This document shows positions 1 through 7,496 of a DNA stretch of 9,978 bases, piece by piece. Made by a program: the position numbers and the translations under genes. The DNA comes from an uncultured Arcobacter sp. Its GTDB lineage: Bacteria > Campylobacterota > Campylobacteria > Campylobacterales > Arcobacteraceae. The stretch lies in the NCBI GenBank assembly GCA_913054415.1, contig CAJXII010000048.1, positions 1 to 9,978 of the forward strand, written 5' to 3'. Position 1 is the stretch's first letter. Every line of letters begins with the position of its first letter. The notes under the pieces were generated by a model. The model was not told the origin of the DNA and searched no databases. It worked only from the letters and a program-made list of their open reading frames with translations.

Positions 1-818
1 TCAAACAATATAAAACACAAAAAGAGAAACAAATAATCAAAAAGATCAATAAGCAAATATTATTATCTTTTAGGAAAAAACATTTTAAAAATATTCAAAA
101 AAGTCTATATAGTATCACATATCTTATCAAATATGAGAAAAACTCTGCTTATGAACAAAGGAAAAAATTTTTACAAAAATATAACTCTATGAAAAGCTAT
201 CTTTTATATATACAAATAGTAGTGATACTATTTACTGTTGTTATATCTAGTTGGATACTTTATATACACAATAGATACACAAAAGACCTAGAGATACTAA
301 ACCAAAAGTATAAAGTAGAAGCAAATACAGATGGTTTAACAAAACTTTACAATCGGAAATATTTTGATAAAATCTTTGATCAATTTATCCCAATAAGCAA
401 AGAGAACAATATAAATAGTGTATTTGTGATGATAGATATAGATTTTTTCAAACAATACAACGATACTTATGGTTATGATGCTGGAGATATTGCCCTTAAA
501 AAAGTAGCTTTTGCTTTAGATGATATTTTTAAAAAAGATTACGAGTTTGTATTTAGACTAGGTGGAGAGGAGTTTGGAATAGTTATATTTAATACAAATC
601 TTAACTATATCAAATTTATGCTAGAACAATTAAAAAAACATATAGCAAGTTTAAAAATAGCACACAAAGCAAGTCAAACAGGATATTTAACTCTTAGTAT
701 GGGTGTAGTGTATTGTGATAAATCAAAATACAATCTACTACCAAGAGATATATATAATCAAGCAGATAAAAAACTTTACCACTCAAAACAAAATGGTAGA
801 GATCAATACACAATATAG
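1..818 (+). CDS. Membrane-anchored diguanylate cyclase (GGDEF domain), 5' end outside the window
   Basis: Makes the second messenger cyclic di-GMP from two GTP. The reading frame is open from base 3 to the TAG at 816-818, so the gene begins upstream of the window. The ATG at 189 is internal: no Shine-Dalgarno precedes it and the frame continues for 62 codons before it. Numbered from that Met, one membrane segment covers about residues 4-26, followed by a short linker and the GGDEF domain (about 44-209). Visible landmarks are DGLTKLYNR, the metal-binding Asp in MIDIDFF (D83), NDTYGYDAGD, and GGEEF at 125-129 (bases 561-575). GGEEF is an active-type signature. The position of the inhibitory RxxD site reads KDYE, so feedback inhibition by the product is probably absent. 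The 62 visible residues before the membrane segment are very rich in Lys and presumably belong to a sensory region I cannot identify. The stop overlaps the rimO Shine-Dalgarno site, suggesting co-transcription. Confidence 0.9.
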   Translation, partial: KQYKTQKEKQIIKKINKQILLSFRKKHFKNIQKSLYSITYLIKYEKNSAYEQRKKFLQKYNSMKSYLLYIQIVVILFTVVISSWILYIHNRYTKDLEILNQKYKVEANTDGLTKLYNRKYFDKIFDQFIPISKENNINSVFVMIDIDFFKQYNDTYGYDAGDIALKKVAFALDDIFKKDYEFVFRLGGEEFGIVIFNTNLNYIKFMLEQLKKHIASLKIAHKASQTGYLTLSMGVVYCDKSKYNLLPRDIYNQADKKLYHSKQNGRDQYTI

Positions 819-820
819 GA
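817..820 (+). promoter_or_regulatory. rimO ribosome binding site
   Basis: AGGA lies six bases before the ATG at 827 and shares its first two bases with the TAG stop codon of the upstream GGDEF gene. This fixes the rimO start and suggests translational coupling. Confidence 0.7.
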
Positions 821-826
821 AAACAA

Positions 827-2146
827 ATGGATAAAAAATTACATTTAGTTAGTTTAGGTTGCACCAAAAATCTAGTAGATAGTGAAGTGATGTTAGCAAA
901 ACTAAAAGATTATACAATTACAGATGATGTATCTCAAGCAGATCTGATTATTGTCAATACTTGTGGATTTATAGAGAGTGCAAAACAAGAGAGTTTAAAT
1001 ATAATTTTTGATCTTCATAATCAAAGAAAAGAGCAATCTGTTTTAGTAATGGCTGGATGTTTAACACAAAGATATCAACAAGAGCTTCAAGATGAACTTG
1101 TAGAGGTTGATATATTTACAGGTGTGGGGGATTATGATCAAATAGATAAATTAGTGCAAGAGAAAAGAACACAATTCTCACAAAAGGTTTTTTTAGCTTC
1201 TCAAGAAAACGAAAGAGTTATCACAGGATCATCATACCATGCTTATATCAAACTAAGTGAAGGGTGTAATCAAACTTGTAGCTTTTGTGCTATACCATCT
1301 TTTAAAGGTAAACTTCACTCAAGAGAGTTAGAAAGTATTACCAAAGAGGTTAAATATTTAGTATCACAAGGATATTTTGATTTTTCATTTGTATCTCAAG
1401 ATAGTAGTTCATATTTAAGAGATTTTGATATAAATGATGGGTTACAAAGATTAATAAAAGAGATTGAAAAAATCAATGGTGTCAAAAGTGCTAGAATTTT
1501 ATATCTTTACCCATCTACTACTACACTAGATCTAATAGATACTATTGCAAAAAGTAATATTTTTCATAGCTATTACGATATGCCACTTCAACATATAAAC
1601 TCAAGAATACTAAATAAGATGAGAAGAGGTAAAGGATCTCAAAAACTAAAAGAGCTTATGGATGCTATGAAAAAAGTTGAAAATAGTTTTATAAGAAGCA
1701 CCTTTATAGTAGGTTATCCAAGTGAAACTCAAGAGGAGTTTGAAGAGCTATGCAATTGGGTAAAAGAGTTTGAATTTGATAGAGTAAATGTATTTAGTTA
1801 TAGTGATGAAGAGGGAACTTATGCATACAATGCCCAAGATAAAATCGATCAAACAATCATAGATCAAAGAGCAGAGATTTTAGGTAATATAGTAGAACAA
1901 ACTACCCAAAAAAGTTTAGAAAAACAAGTGGGAAAAACTATAAAAGTTGTAGTTGAAAAATATAGCGATGAGCATGAATATCTTTTAAGTGCCAAAGATA
2001 TTAGATGGGCTTTAGATATTGATGGGGAGATATATATCAATGACAACCAACTATCAACACCTATTGAGTTTGGCAAAATATATACTGCCCAAGTAACACA
2101 ACTAGCAGGAGATAAACTACTTGCAACAATTATCTCAGACACATAA
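827..2146 (+). CDS. rimO: Ribosomal protein S12 methylthiotransferase RimO
   Basis: Radical-SAM enzyme that adds a methylthio group to the beta carbon of a conserved Asp (Asp88/89) of ribosomal protein S12. At 439 residues it is full length (the E. coli enzyme is about 441). The N-terminal methylthiotransferase domain (about 4-120) carries the three Cys that bind the auxiliary [4Fe-4S] cluster: C12 in SLGCTKN, C46 in NTCGF and C78 in AGCLTQ. The radical-SAM domain starts near 134 and holds CNQTCSFC (C147, C151, C154). A TRAM-type RNA-binding domain occupies about 370-438. The SLGCTKNLVDSE start and the KGKLHSR stretch after the CxxxCxxC motif favour RimO over the tRNA enzyme MiaB. The gene starts 8 bases after the GGDEF gene and overlaps tilS by 26 bases. 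Both clusters must be supplied by Fe-S assembly, for which nifS and nifU at the other end of the window are candidates. Confidence 0.95.
   Translation: MDKKLHLVSLGCTKNLVDSEVMLAKLKDYTITDDVSQADLIIVNTCGFIESAKQESLNIIFDLHNQRKEQSVLVMAGCLTQRYQQELQDELVEVDIFTGVGDYDQIDKLVQEKRTQFSQKVFLASQENERVITGSSYHAYIKLSEGCNQTCSFCAIPSFKGKLHSRELESITKEVKYLVSQGYFDFSFVSQDSSSYLRDFDINDGLQRLIKEIEKINGVKSARILYLYPSTTTLDLIDTIAKSNIFHSYYDMPLQHINSRILNKMRRGKGSQKLKELMDAMKKVENSFIRSTFIVGYPSETQEEFEELCNWVKEFEFDRVNVFSYSDEEGTYAYNAQDKIDQTIIDQRAEILGNIVEQTTQKSLEKQVGKTIKVVVEKYSDEHEYLLSAKDIRWALDIDGEIYINDNQLSTPIEFGKIYTAQVTQLAGDKLLATIISDT
2107..2123 (+). promoter_or_regulatory. tilS ribosome binding site and TTG start inside rimO
   Basis: AGGAG at 2107-2111 is followed nine bases later by TTG at 2121-2123, in the tilS frame. 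An in-frame TAG at 2103-2105 limits any upstream extension, and there is no ATG or GTG between it and the SGGVDST loop. The TTG with its good Shine-Dalgarno is therefore the best start. Both elements lie within the last 40 bases of rimO. Confidence 0.7.
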
Positions 2147-3068
2147 TCTTTTGGCTTTTAGTGGTGGAGTTGATTCTACCGCACTATTTTTTAAATTGTT
2201 GTCTTCTAATATAAAATTTGATATAGCAATAGTAGATTATAACCAAAGACAACAAAGTAAAGAAGAGGTTGCTTATGCTAAATATCTAGCAAAAACATAC
2301 AATAAAAAATGTTTTATAAAAGAGTTCGGCAAAGATGATAAATTTAGTGAAAAAATAGCTAGAGATTTTAGATATAACTTTTTTGAAGATATTATCAAGC
2401 AGGACAACTATGATGTGCTACTAACAGCTCATCAACTCAATGATAAATTTGAATGGTTTTTGATGCAACTATCAAAAGGTGCTGGTTTAAATGAATTATT
2501 AGGATTACAGGAGCAAGAGCAAAGAGATGGTTATATATTGATTCGTCCACTTTTAGATTATACAAAACAAGAGCTACAAGATGAGCTTGATAGCAAAGGT
2601 ATAAAATATTTTATAGATCAATCAAATTTTGATAAAAAATATAAACGAAATGATATAAGAGCGAATTTTAGTAATAATTTTATCAACCAATACTCAAATG
2701 GAGTTAAAAAAAGTTTTATATATTTACAAAAAGATGTTAAATCACTATTTAGTAATACCAAATCTTTTATAGAAAAAGAGTTAAGTATCTATGAGTTTAA
2801 CCGTGATGAAAATATTGCTATTAGACTAATAGATCAGGATCTTAAAAAAAGAGGAATCTTAATATCCAAAAACACAAGAGATGAGATACTCAAACAAAAA
2901 GAGATTATTATCCAAGATAAAATAGCTGTATCGATTATAGATAATAAAATCTATATAGCTCCAAAGATAGATATAACTATGGATAAAAAATTTAAAGAGA
3001 AAGCAAGAGTAAAAAAAATACCAAAGAATATAAGACCATATCTTTTTAAGATAGATTATAAGATATAA
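2121..3068 (+). CDS. tilS: tRNA(Ile)-lysidine synthetase TilS, compact form
   Basis: Converts the wobble C34 of the CAU-anticodon tRNA-Ile to lysidine using ATP and lysine, so the tRNA reads AUA and accepts isoleucine. The ATP PP-loop SGGVDST is at residues 14-20. The TAHQLND-KFE segment (102-111) matches the family's TAHHxDDxxE, RPLL is at 142-145, and KRNDIRANF (175-183) matches the conserved RNxIR motif. At 315 residues it is much shorter than E. coli TilS (about 430) because the C-terminal tRNA-binding domain is small; short forms are usual in this lineage as I recall. The activity matters here because ATA is a very common Ile codon throughout the window. Translation begins at a TTG within rimO, implying coupling, and the ATPase gene follows 14 bases after the stop. 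Confidence 0.92.
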   Translation: MQQLSQTHNLLAFSGGVDSTALFFKLLSSNIKFDIAIVDYNQRQQSKEEVAYAKYLAKTYNKKCFIKEFGKDDKFSEKIARDFRYNFFEDIIKQDNYDVLLTAHQLNDKFEWFLMQLSKGAGLNELLGLQEQEQRDGYILIRPLLDYTKQELQDELDSKGIKYFIDQSNFDKKYKRNDIRANFSNNFINQYSNGVKKSFIYLQKDVKSLFSNTKSFIEKELSIYEFNRDENIAIRLIDQDLKKRGILISKNTRDEILKQKEIIIQDKIAVSIIDNKIYIAPKIDITMDKKFKEKARVKKIPKNIRPYLFKIDYKI

Positions 3069-3073
3069 ACCAA

Positions 3074-3079
3074 AGGGGA
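3074..3079 (+). promoter_or_regulatory. Ribosome binding site of the AAA ATPase gene
   Basis: AGGGGA sits three bases before the ATG at 3083, an unusually short spacing; counted from the first G of the run the distance is still usable. No other ATG or GTG nearby fits as well. Confidence 0.5.
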
Positions 3080-3082
3080 AAT

Positions 3083-4819
3083 ATGCAAAATATTATAGAG
3101 TTTTTAGAAGCTACTGATATTGAAAAAAATAAACTTTTTTCACAACTAAAATGCACCAAAGAGGAAGCAAAAATCCTACAATATATTACAAAACAATATA
3201 TTATAGGTATAGATGCCCTTTCGGTTATTACAATATTATCTGAGTTTTATGATATAGATAAACTAGAGCATCTAAAAAATATAGATGTTATTAAAAATCT
3301 ACTTGAATTGGGTTGGATTGTGCAAATCAATCTAAACCATCTCAAACTAAATGATATTGCAAAATTAGAACTGATAAATTCATCTATTGCTTTAAGTAGT
3401 GCTTTTTTAAAACTTTTAGAAGATGGCTCACTTGATCTTGTATTGCCAGAGATTACACCATACAACGATCATTTAGAATATCTACAAGATCAATTTTTCA
3501 AAATCTCTTTGGCACAAAAATTAAATATTATCAAACATAATTTTGATGAAAACTCTCCTAATATCAATAGATTAAAAACTAAACTTACCCTACTTGAAAA
3601 TAGGATTACACAAAGATTAAAAGCTACAAAAACCCCTATTATGCTAGAGGATTTTTTCAAAGAGTATCAACTATCACAAAAAGAGCAGATGATTTTTTTA
3701 ATACTTCTAAAAGAGGAGTATGGGGGAACTGAAGAGGTTACAAGAGATATGAATCTATTGCTTGAACTTATATCAAATGATGATTATGAGAAAATAAAAT
3801 ATAGAAGCCTACTAGAAGAGAGTGGAAAACTAATATCCAATGGCCTAATAGATTATGATGAGATGCTTACCCCATTTGGAGGTATAAATCGTAACTTTTT
3901 TATACCAGAACATATACTATATAAAATCTCTCATCCATCTAAAAAAACAAAACGGCAACAAAAGATAAAACTAGATATGCTTATCAAAGAGCAAGAGATT
4001 TTTGAACTAATAGAACCAAAAAAATCTTTAGATCAAATAGTTTTAAATCAAAAAACAAAAGAGACTATCGATACACTTTTAAAACAAGTAGATAAAACTG
4101 TAATAAACCGTTTAAAACAGTGGGGGATAAAAGATAAAAGAAAAGGTATAGATGCCAAAATAATCTTTTATGGAGGAGCAGGAACTGGTAAAACTATCAC
4201 CGCTTTAGCTCTTGCTAAATCACTTAAAAAACAGGTATTAAGTTTTGATTGTAGTAAAATATTATCTATGTATGTAGGTGAGAGTGAAAAAAATGTTAGA
4301 AAAATATTTGATGAGTATAAAGAGTTAGCAAACAAAACTAAAAGTGAGCCTATACTTTTACTAAATGAAGCAGATCAATTTTTAAGCAACCGTGTAAGTG
4401 GTAGCTCAAGCGGTAGTGATAAGATGCACAATCAGATGCAAAATATATTTTTAGAACAGATCGAAAGATTTGATGGTATCCTAATAGCTACTACAAATCT
4501 TTTAGATAATATCGATAAAGCTTTTTCAAGAAGATTTAACTATAAAATAGAGTTTAAAAAACCAGATGAATCTGAACGATTAAAACTTTGGGATTTTTTA
4601 TTGCCTAAAAATCTTCCACTTCAAGATGATTTTGATATATCAAAACTAGCAAAATATAACCTAACTGGCGGACAAATAGAGTTAATCATAAAAAATACTG
4701 CTTATAAATTAGCTATTGAAGATGAGCCACTTTTTACAATTAATGATTTTATACAAGAGATACAAAAAGAGCAAAAAAGTATGTTTGATAAAGATAAAAA
4801 AGTTGGATTTATGAAATAA
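3083..4819 (+). CDS. AAA-family ATPase with a long, apparently duplicated N-terminal region
   Basis: Single-core AAA ATPase of 578 residues, likely cytoplasmic; its target is unknown. The core (about 315-560) has Walker A GGAGTGKT (364-371, K370), Walker B LLLNEAD (425-431), sensor 1 ATTN (469-472, N472), an arginine-finger stretch with R483 and R484, and a sensor-2-like TGGQIE (528-533). The Walker B Asp is replaced by Asn (N428) while catalytic Glu429 is kept; I recall the same variant in other bacterial AAA proteins with winged-helix N-termini, so the protein need not be inactive. A Ser/Gly-rich loop (439-445) lies between Walker B and sensor 1. The N-terminal 300 residues are helical, without signal peptide or membrane segment, and seem to contain two copies of one winged-helix-like module. 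The gene is last in the rimO-tilS cluster. Remodelling of a protein or protein-nucleic acid complex is the generic expectation; I claim no specific role. Confidence 0.85.
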   Translation: MQNIIEFLEATDIEKNKLFSQLKCTKEEAKILQYITKQYIIGIDALSVITILSEFYDIDKLEHLKNIDVIKNLLELGWIVQINLNHLKLNDIAKLELINSSIALSSAFLKLLEDGSLDLVLPEITPYNDHLEYLQDQFFKISLAQKLNIIKHNFDENSPNINRLKTKLTLLENRITQRLKATKTPIMLEDFFKEYQLSQKEQMIFLILLKEEYGGTEEVTRDMNLLLELISNDDYEKIKYRSLLEESGKLISNGLIDYDEMLTPFGGINRNFFIPEHILYKISHPSKKTKRQQKIKLDMLIKEQEIFELIEPKKSLDQIVLNQKTKETIDTLLKQVDKTVINRLKQWGIKDKRKGIDAKIIFYGGAGTGKTITALALAKSLKKQVLSFDCSKILSMYVGESEKNVRKIFDEYKELANKTKSEPILLLNEADQFLSNRVSGSSSGSDKMHNQMQNIFLEQIERFDGILIATTNLLDNIDKAFSRRFNYKIEFKKPDESERLKLWDFLLPKNLPLQDDFDISKLAKYNLTGGQIELIIKNTAYKLAIEDEPLFTINDFIQEIQKEQKSMFDKDKKVGFMK

Positions 4820-4906
4820 TCATAAAAAATAAAAAGTTATTCTAATCTATAGATAATAAAGTATTTTTTAGATAAAATTACCCACTATATTAGTGGAGTA
4901 ACAATA
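4820..4906 (+). promoter_or_regulatory. Promoter region of alaS
   Basis: This 87-base gap follows the ATPase stop. TAAAAT at 4873-4878, preceded by a T run (4864-4869) and GA, fits the extended -10 style of Campylobacterota promoters, which often lack a clear -35. Transcription would start near 4885. GGAG at 4895-4898 stands eight bases before the ATG. No G+C-rich hairpin with a U-tract closes the upstream operon here, so read-through from it into alaS is possible. A small AT-rich palindrome (ATCTATAGAT, 4845-4854) is the only other structure. Confidence 0.6.
4882..4896 (+). promoter_or_regulatory. Perfect palindrome over the alaS transcription start and Shine-Dalgarno
   Basis: CCACTA (4882-4887) and TAGTGG (4891-4896) are exact inverted copies separated by TAT. 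The left arm covers the predicted transcription start and the right arm shares two G with the GGAG ribosome binding site. As DNA it could be an operator; as RNA, if transcription starts early enough, a 6-bp hairpin partly hiding the ribosome binding site. E. coli AlaRS is known to repress its own gene by binding a palindrome around the transcription start, so autoregulation is a reasonable but unproven reading. Confidence 0.5.
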
Positions 4907-7462
4907 ATGGATGTAAGAAAAGAATTTTTAGAATATTTTAAAGATAAAGGGCATACGGTAGTTGGTTCTATGCCATTGGTGCCTGATGATCCTACACTGA
5001 TGTTCACAAATGCTGGAATGGTGCAGTTTAAAGATATATTTACAGGTGCAGTGCCAATCCCTAGTAACCCTAGAGCGACAAGTTGTCAGCTATGTATTAG
5101 AGCAGGTGGAAAACATAACGATTTAGAAAATGTAGGTTATACAGCAAGACATCATACTCTTTTTGAGATGTTGGGAAATTTTTCATTTGGGGATTATTTT
5201 AAAAAAGATGCAATAGCTTATGCTTGGGAATTTATAACAAAAAATTTAGAACTACCTATAGAAAAACTATGGGTTACAGTGCATACAAATGATGATGAAG
5301 CTTATGATCTATGGAAAGAGCATATTAGTGAAGATAGAATTTTAAGATTTGGTGATAAAGATAACTTCTGGTCTATGGGAGATACAGGAGCTTGTGGGCC
5401 TTGTAGTGAGATTTTTTATGATCAAGGTGAAGAGAATTTTAATTCACCTGAAGATAAAATGGGTGGAGAAGGAGATAGATTTTTAGAGATATGGAATCTT
5501 GTCTTTATGCAATATGATAGAGATAAAGATGGAAATCTACATCCATTACCTAAACCATCTATAGATACAGGTATGGGACTTGAAAGAGTTATCGCTATTA
5601 AAGAAGGTGTTTTCAATAATTTTGATTCATCATCTTTTACTCCACTTATTAAAAAACTAGAGCTTATGAGCAATAAAAATACAAATAGTGAAAATATAGG
5701 AAGCTTCAGAGTTATAGCAGATCATTTAAGGGCAGTATCTTTTATGTTATCTCAAGGGATACTTTTTGGAAATGAGGGGCGACCTTATGTTAATAGAAGA
5801 ATTTTAAGAAGAGCTGTTAGACACGGTTATCTTTTAGGATTTAGAGAACCTTTTATGTGTGAACTATTTGATACACTATGTGATATGATGGGGGAACATT
5901 ATACAGCATTAAAAGAGCAAAAAGAGTATATTAAAGAGCAACTATCTTTAGAGGAGCAAAGATTTCTTAAAACTATAGATATTGGTATGGATATATTTGA
6001 TAAAGAGCTACAACAAACAAAAGATATTTTCTCTGGAGATGTAGCTTTTAAACTATATGATACTTATGGTTTTCCTTTAGATTTAACACAAGATATGTTA
6101 AGAGATAAAGGGTTACAAGTTGATCAAAAAAGATTTGACGAACTTATGCAACAACAACGAACAAAAGCAAAATCTGCTTGGAAAGGAAGTGGAGATAAAG
6201 CAAAAGATGGAGATTTTAAAAAGATACTAGAAACAGTAGGAAAAAACCAATTTATAGGGTATGAACATATCTCATCACAAAGTAAAATTGTCGCTTTATT
6301 AGATGAAAATTTCAATCAAGTAGATATTTTGAATAAAAATACAATAGGTTGGGTGATGCTAGATAAAACGCCATTTTATGCTACAAGTGGTGGGCAAAGT
6401 GGAGATACTGGAGTATTAGAAGACAAAAGGCATATAGCACAAGTTTTATCGACAGAGAAATTTTTTGATCTTAATTTATCAAAAGTGAAAATTATAGATT
6501 CAACTTTGAAAGTTGGGGAAAGTGTAGATGCTATTGTTGTGCAAAGAGAAGAGATAGCAAAACATCATAGTGCTACACACTTATTACAAAGTGCTTTAAA
6601 AATTGTTTTATCTGATACAGTAGCACAAGCAGGAAGTTTAAACGATAGCACAAGATTAAGATTTGACTTTACATATCCTAAAGCTATGAGTGAACAACAA
6701 ATTAGAGAAGTGGAAGATTTAGTAAACTCTATGATAGCTCATAGTATCGATAGTAATATAGAGGAGTTGCCTATAGAGGAAGCTAAAACTAAAGGTGCTA
6801 TTGCTATGTTTGGTGAAAAATATGGAGATATCGTCCGAGTAGTTCAGTTTGGAGATGTTAGCACGGAATTCTGTGGTGGGACACATGTTAAAAATACAAG
6901 TGAAATAGGAAGTTTTTATATAGTAAAAGAAAGTGGTGTAAGTGCTGGAGTAAGAAGAATAGAAGCAGTTTGTGGTATGAGTGCTATAAAATATGCTAAA
7001 TCATTTATGACAACTGTTAATGAACTTTCAAAAGAGTTAAAAACAAATGATTTAAAACAAGGGGTTACTAAACTAAAAGATCAAATTAAAAAACTCAAAA
7101 CTGAATTAGCTAATGCTTCAGAGAATATCAATACCGAACTAAACGAACAAACAATAGGCGATACAAAAGTAATAGTTGATATTGTTAATCAAGGTGACTT
7201 AAAAAAACTTGTAGATGACCTAAAAAATGGCAATGATAAAATAGCAATACTTTTACTACAACAAAAAGGCGATAAAGTTATGCTTGTAGCTGGTAGTAAA
7301 AATAGCTCTATTAAAGCTGGTGATTGGATTAAACAAATTGCTCCTATTGTAGGTGGTGGAGGCGGTGGTAGAGCCGACTTTGCTCAAGCAGGTGGTAAAG
7401 ATCCATCAAAAATCCAAGAGGCTAAAACAAAAGCCCTAGAGTATTTAAAAACAAATCTATAA
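4907..7462 (+). CDS. alaS: Alanyl-tRNA synthetase
   Basis: Class II synthetase that charges tRNA-Ala with alanine in the cytoplasm and clears mischarged Ser or Gly. At 851 residues it has the full-length architecture (E. coli about 876). The catalytic domain covers about 1-240, with the FTNAGMVQFK and RATSCQLCIRAGGKHNDLE stretches of motif 1 and 2 surroundings and GMGLERV (222-228) in motif 3. A helical tRNA-recognition domain follows to about 450. The editing domain has the zinc ligands H554 and H558 (HSATH) and the CGGTH motif (C656, H660). A coiled segment (about 705-745) leads to the C-Ala domain with the six-Gly run (816-821) and GRADFAQAGGK. The ATG is supported by GGAG eight bases upstream. 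The gene has its own promoter and converges on nifU. Confidence 0.97.
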   Translation: MDVRKEFLEYFKDKGHTVVGSMPLVPDDPTLMFTNAGMVQFKDIFTGAVPIPSNPRATSCQLCIRAGGKHNDLENVGYTARHHTLFEMLGNFSFGDYFKKDAIAYAWEFITKNLELPIEKLWVTVHTNDDEAYDLWKEHISEDRILRFGDKDNFWSMGDTGACGPCSEIFYDQGEENFNSPEDKMGGEGDRFLEIWNLVFMQYDRDKDGNLHPLPKPSIDTGMGLERVIAIKEGVFNNFDSSSFTPLIKKLELMSNKNTNSENIGSFRVIADHLRAVSFMLSQGILFGNEGRPYVNRRILRRAVRHGYLLGFREPFMCELFDTLCDMMGEHYTALKEQKEYIKEQLSLEEQRFLKTIDIGMDIFDKELQQTKDIFSGDVAFKLYDTYGFPLDLTQDMLRDKGLQVDQKRFDELMQQQRTKAKSAWKGSGDKAKDGDFKKILETVGKNQFIGYEHISSQSKIVALLDENFNQVDILNKNTIGWVMLDKTPFYATSGGQSGDTGVLEDKRHIAQVLSTEKFFDLNLSKVKIIDSTLKVGESVDAIVVQREEIAKHHSATHLLQSALKIVLSDTVAQAGSLNDSTRLRFDFTYPKAMSEQQIREVEDLVNSMIAHSIDSNIEELPIEEAKTKGAIAMFGEKYGDIVRVVQFGDVSTEFCGGTHVKNTSEIGSFYIVKESGVSAGVRRIEAVCGMSAIKYAKSFMTTVNELSKELKTNDLKQGVTKLKDQIKKLKTELANASENINTELNEQTIGDTKVIVDIVNQGDLKKLVDDLKNGNDKIAILLLQQKGDKVMLVAGSKNSSIKAGDWIKQIAPIVGGGGGGRADFAQAGGKDPSKIQEAKTKALEYLKTNL

Positions 7463-7485
7463 AAAAGCAAGGTTAAAAACCTTGC
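7461..7485 (-). terminator. Intrinsic terminator of nifU, between the convergent alaS and nifU
   Basis: A perfect 8-bp stem, GCAAGGTT (7467-7474) and AACCTTGC (7478-7485), with a 3-base loop. On the minus strand it is followed directly by six T (7466-7461), the signature of an intrinsic terminator for nifU transcripts; the U-tract overlaps the last two bases of the alaS stop codon. On the plus strand the bases after the stem are A-rich, so it is a poor terminator for alaS, though it could still protect the alaS mRNA end. Confidence 0.8.
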
Positions 7486-7496
7486 CAAAATAAAAA

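Noticed and set aside
1864..2142. Minus-strand open frames inside rimO, the ATPase gene and alaS, and a plus-strand one inside nifS
   Set aside because: All lie opposite well-recognised genes, have no ribosome binding site or family resemblance, and have compositions expected of complements of AT-rich coding DNA.
4820..4872. Terminator after the ATPase gene
   Set aside because: Only an AT-only palindrome (ATCTATAGAT) and scattered A/T runs are present; no stem with a U-tract could be found.
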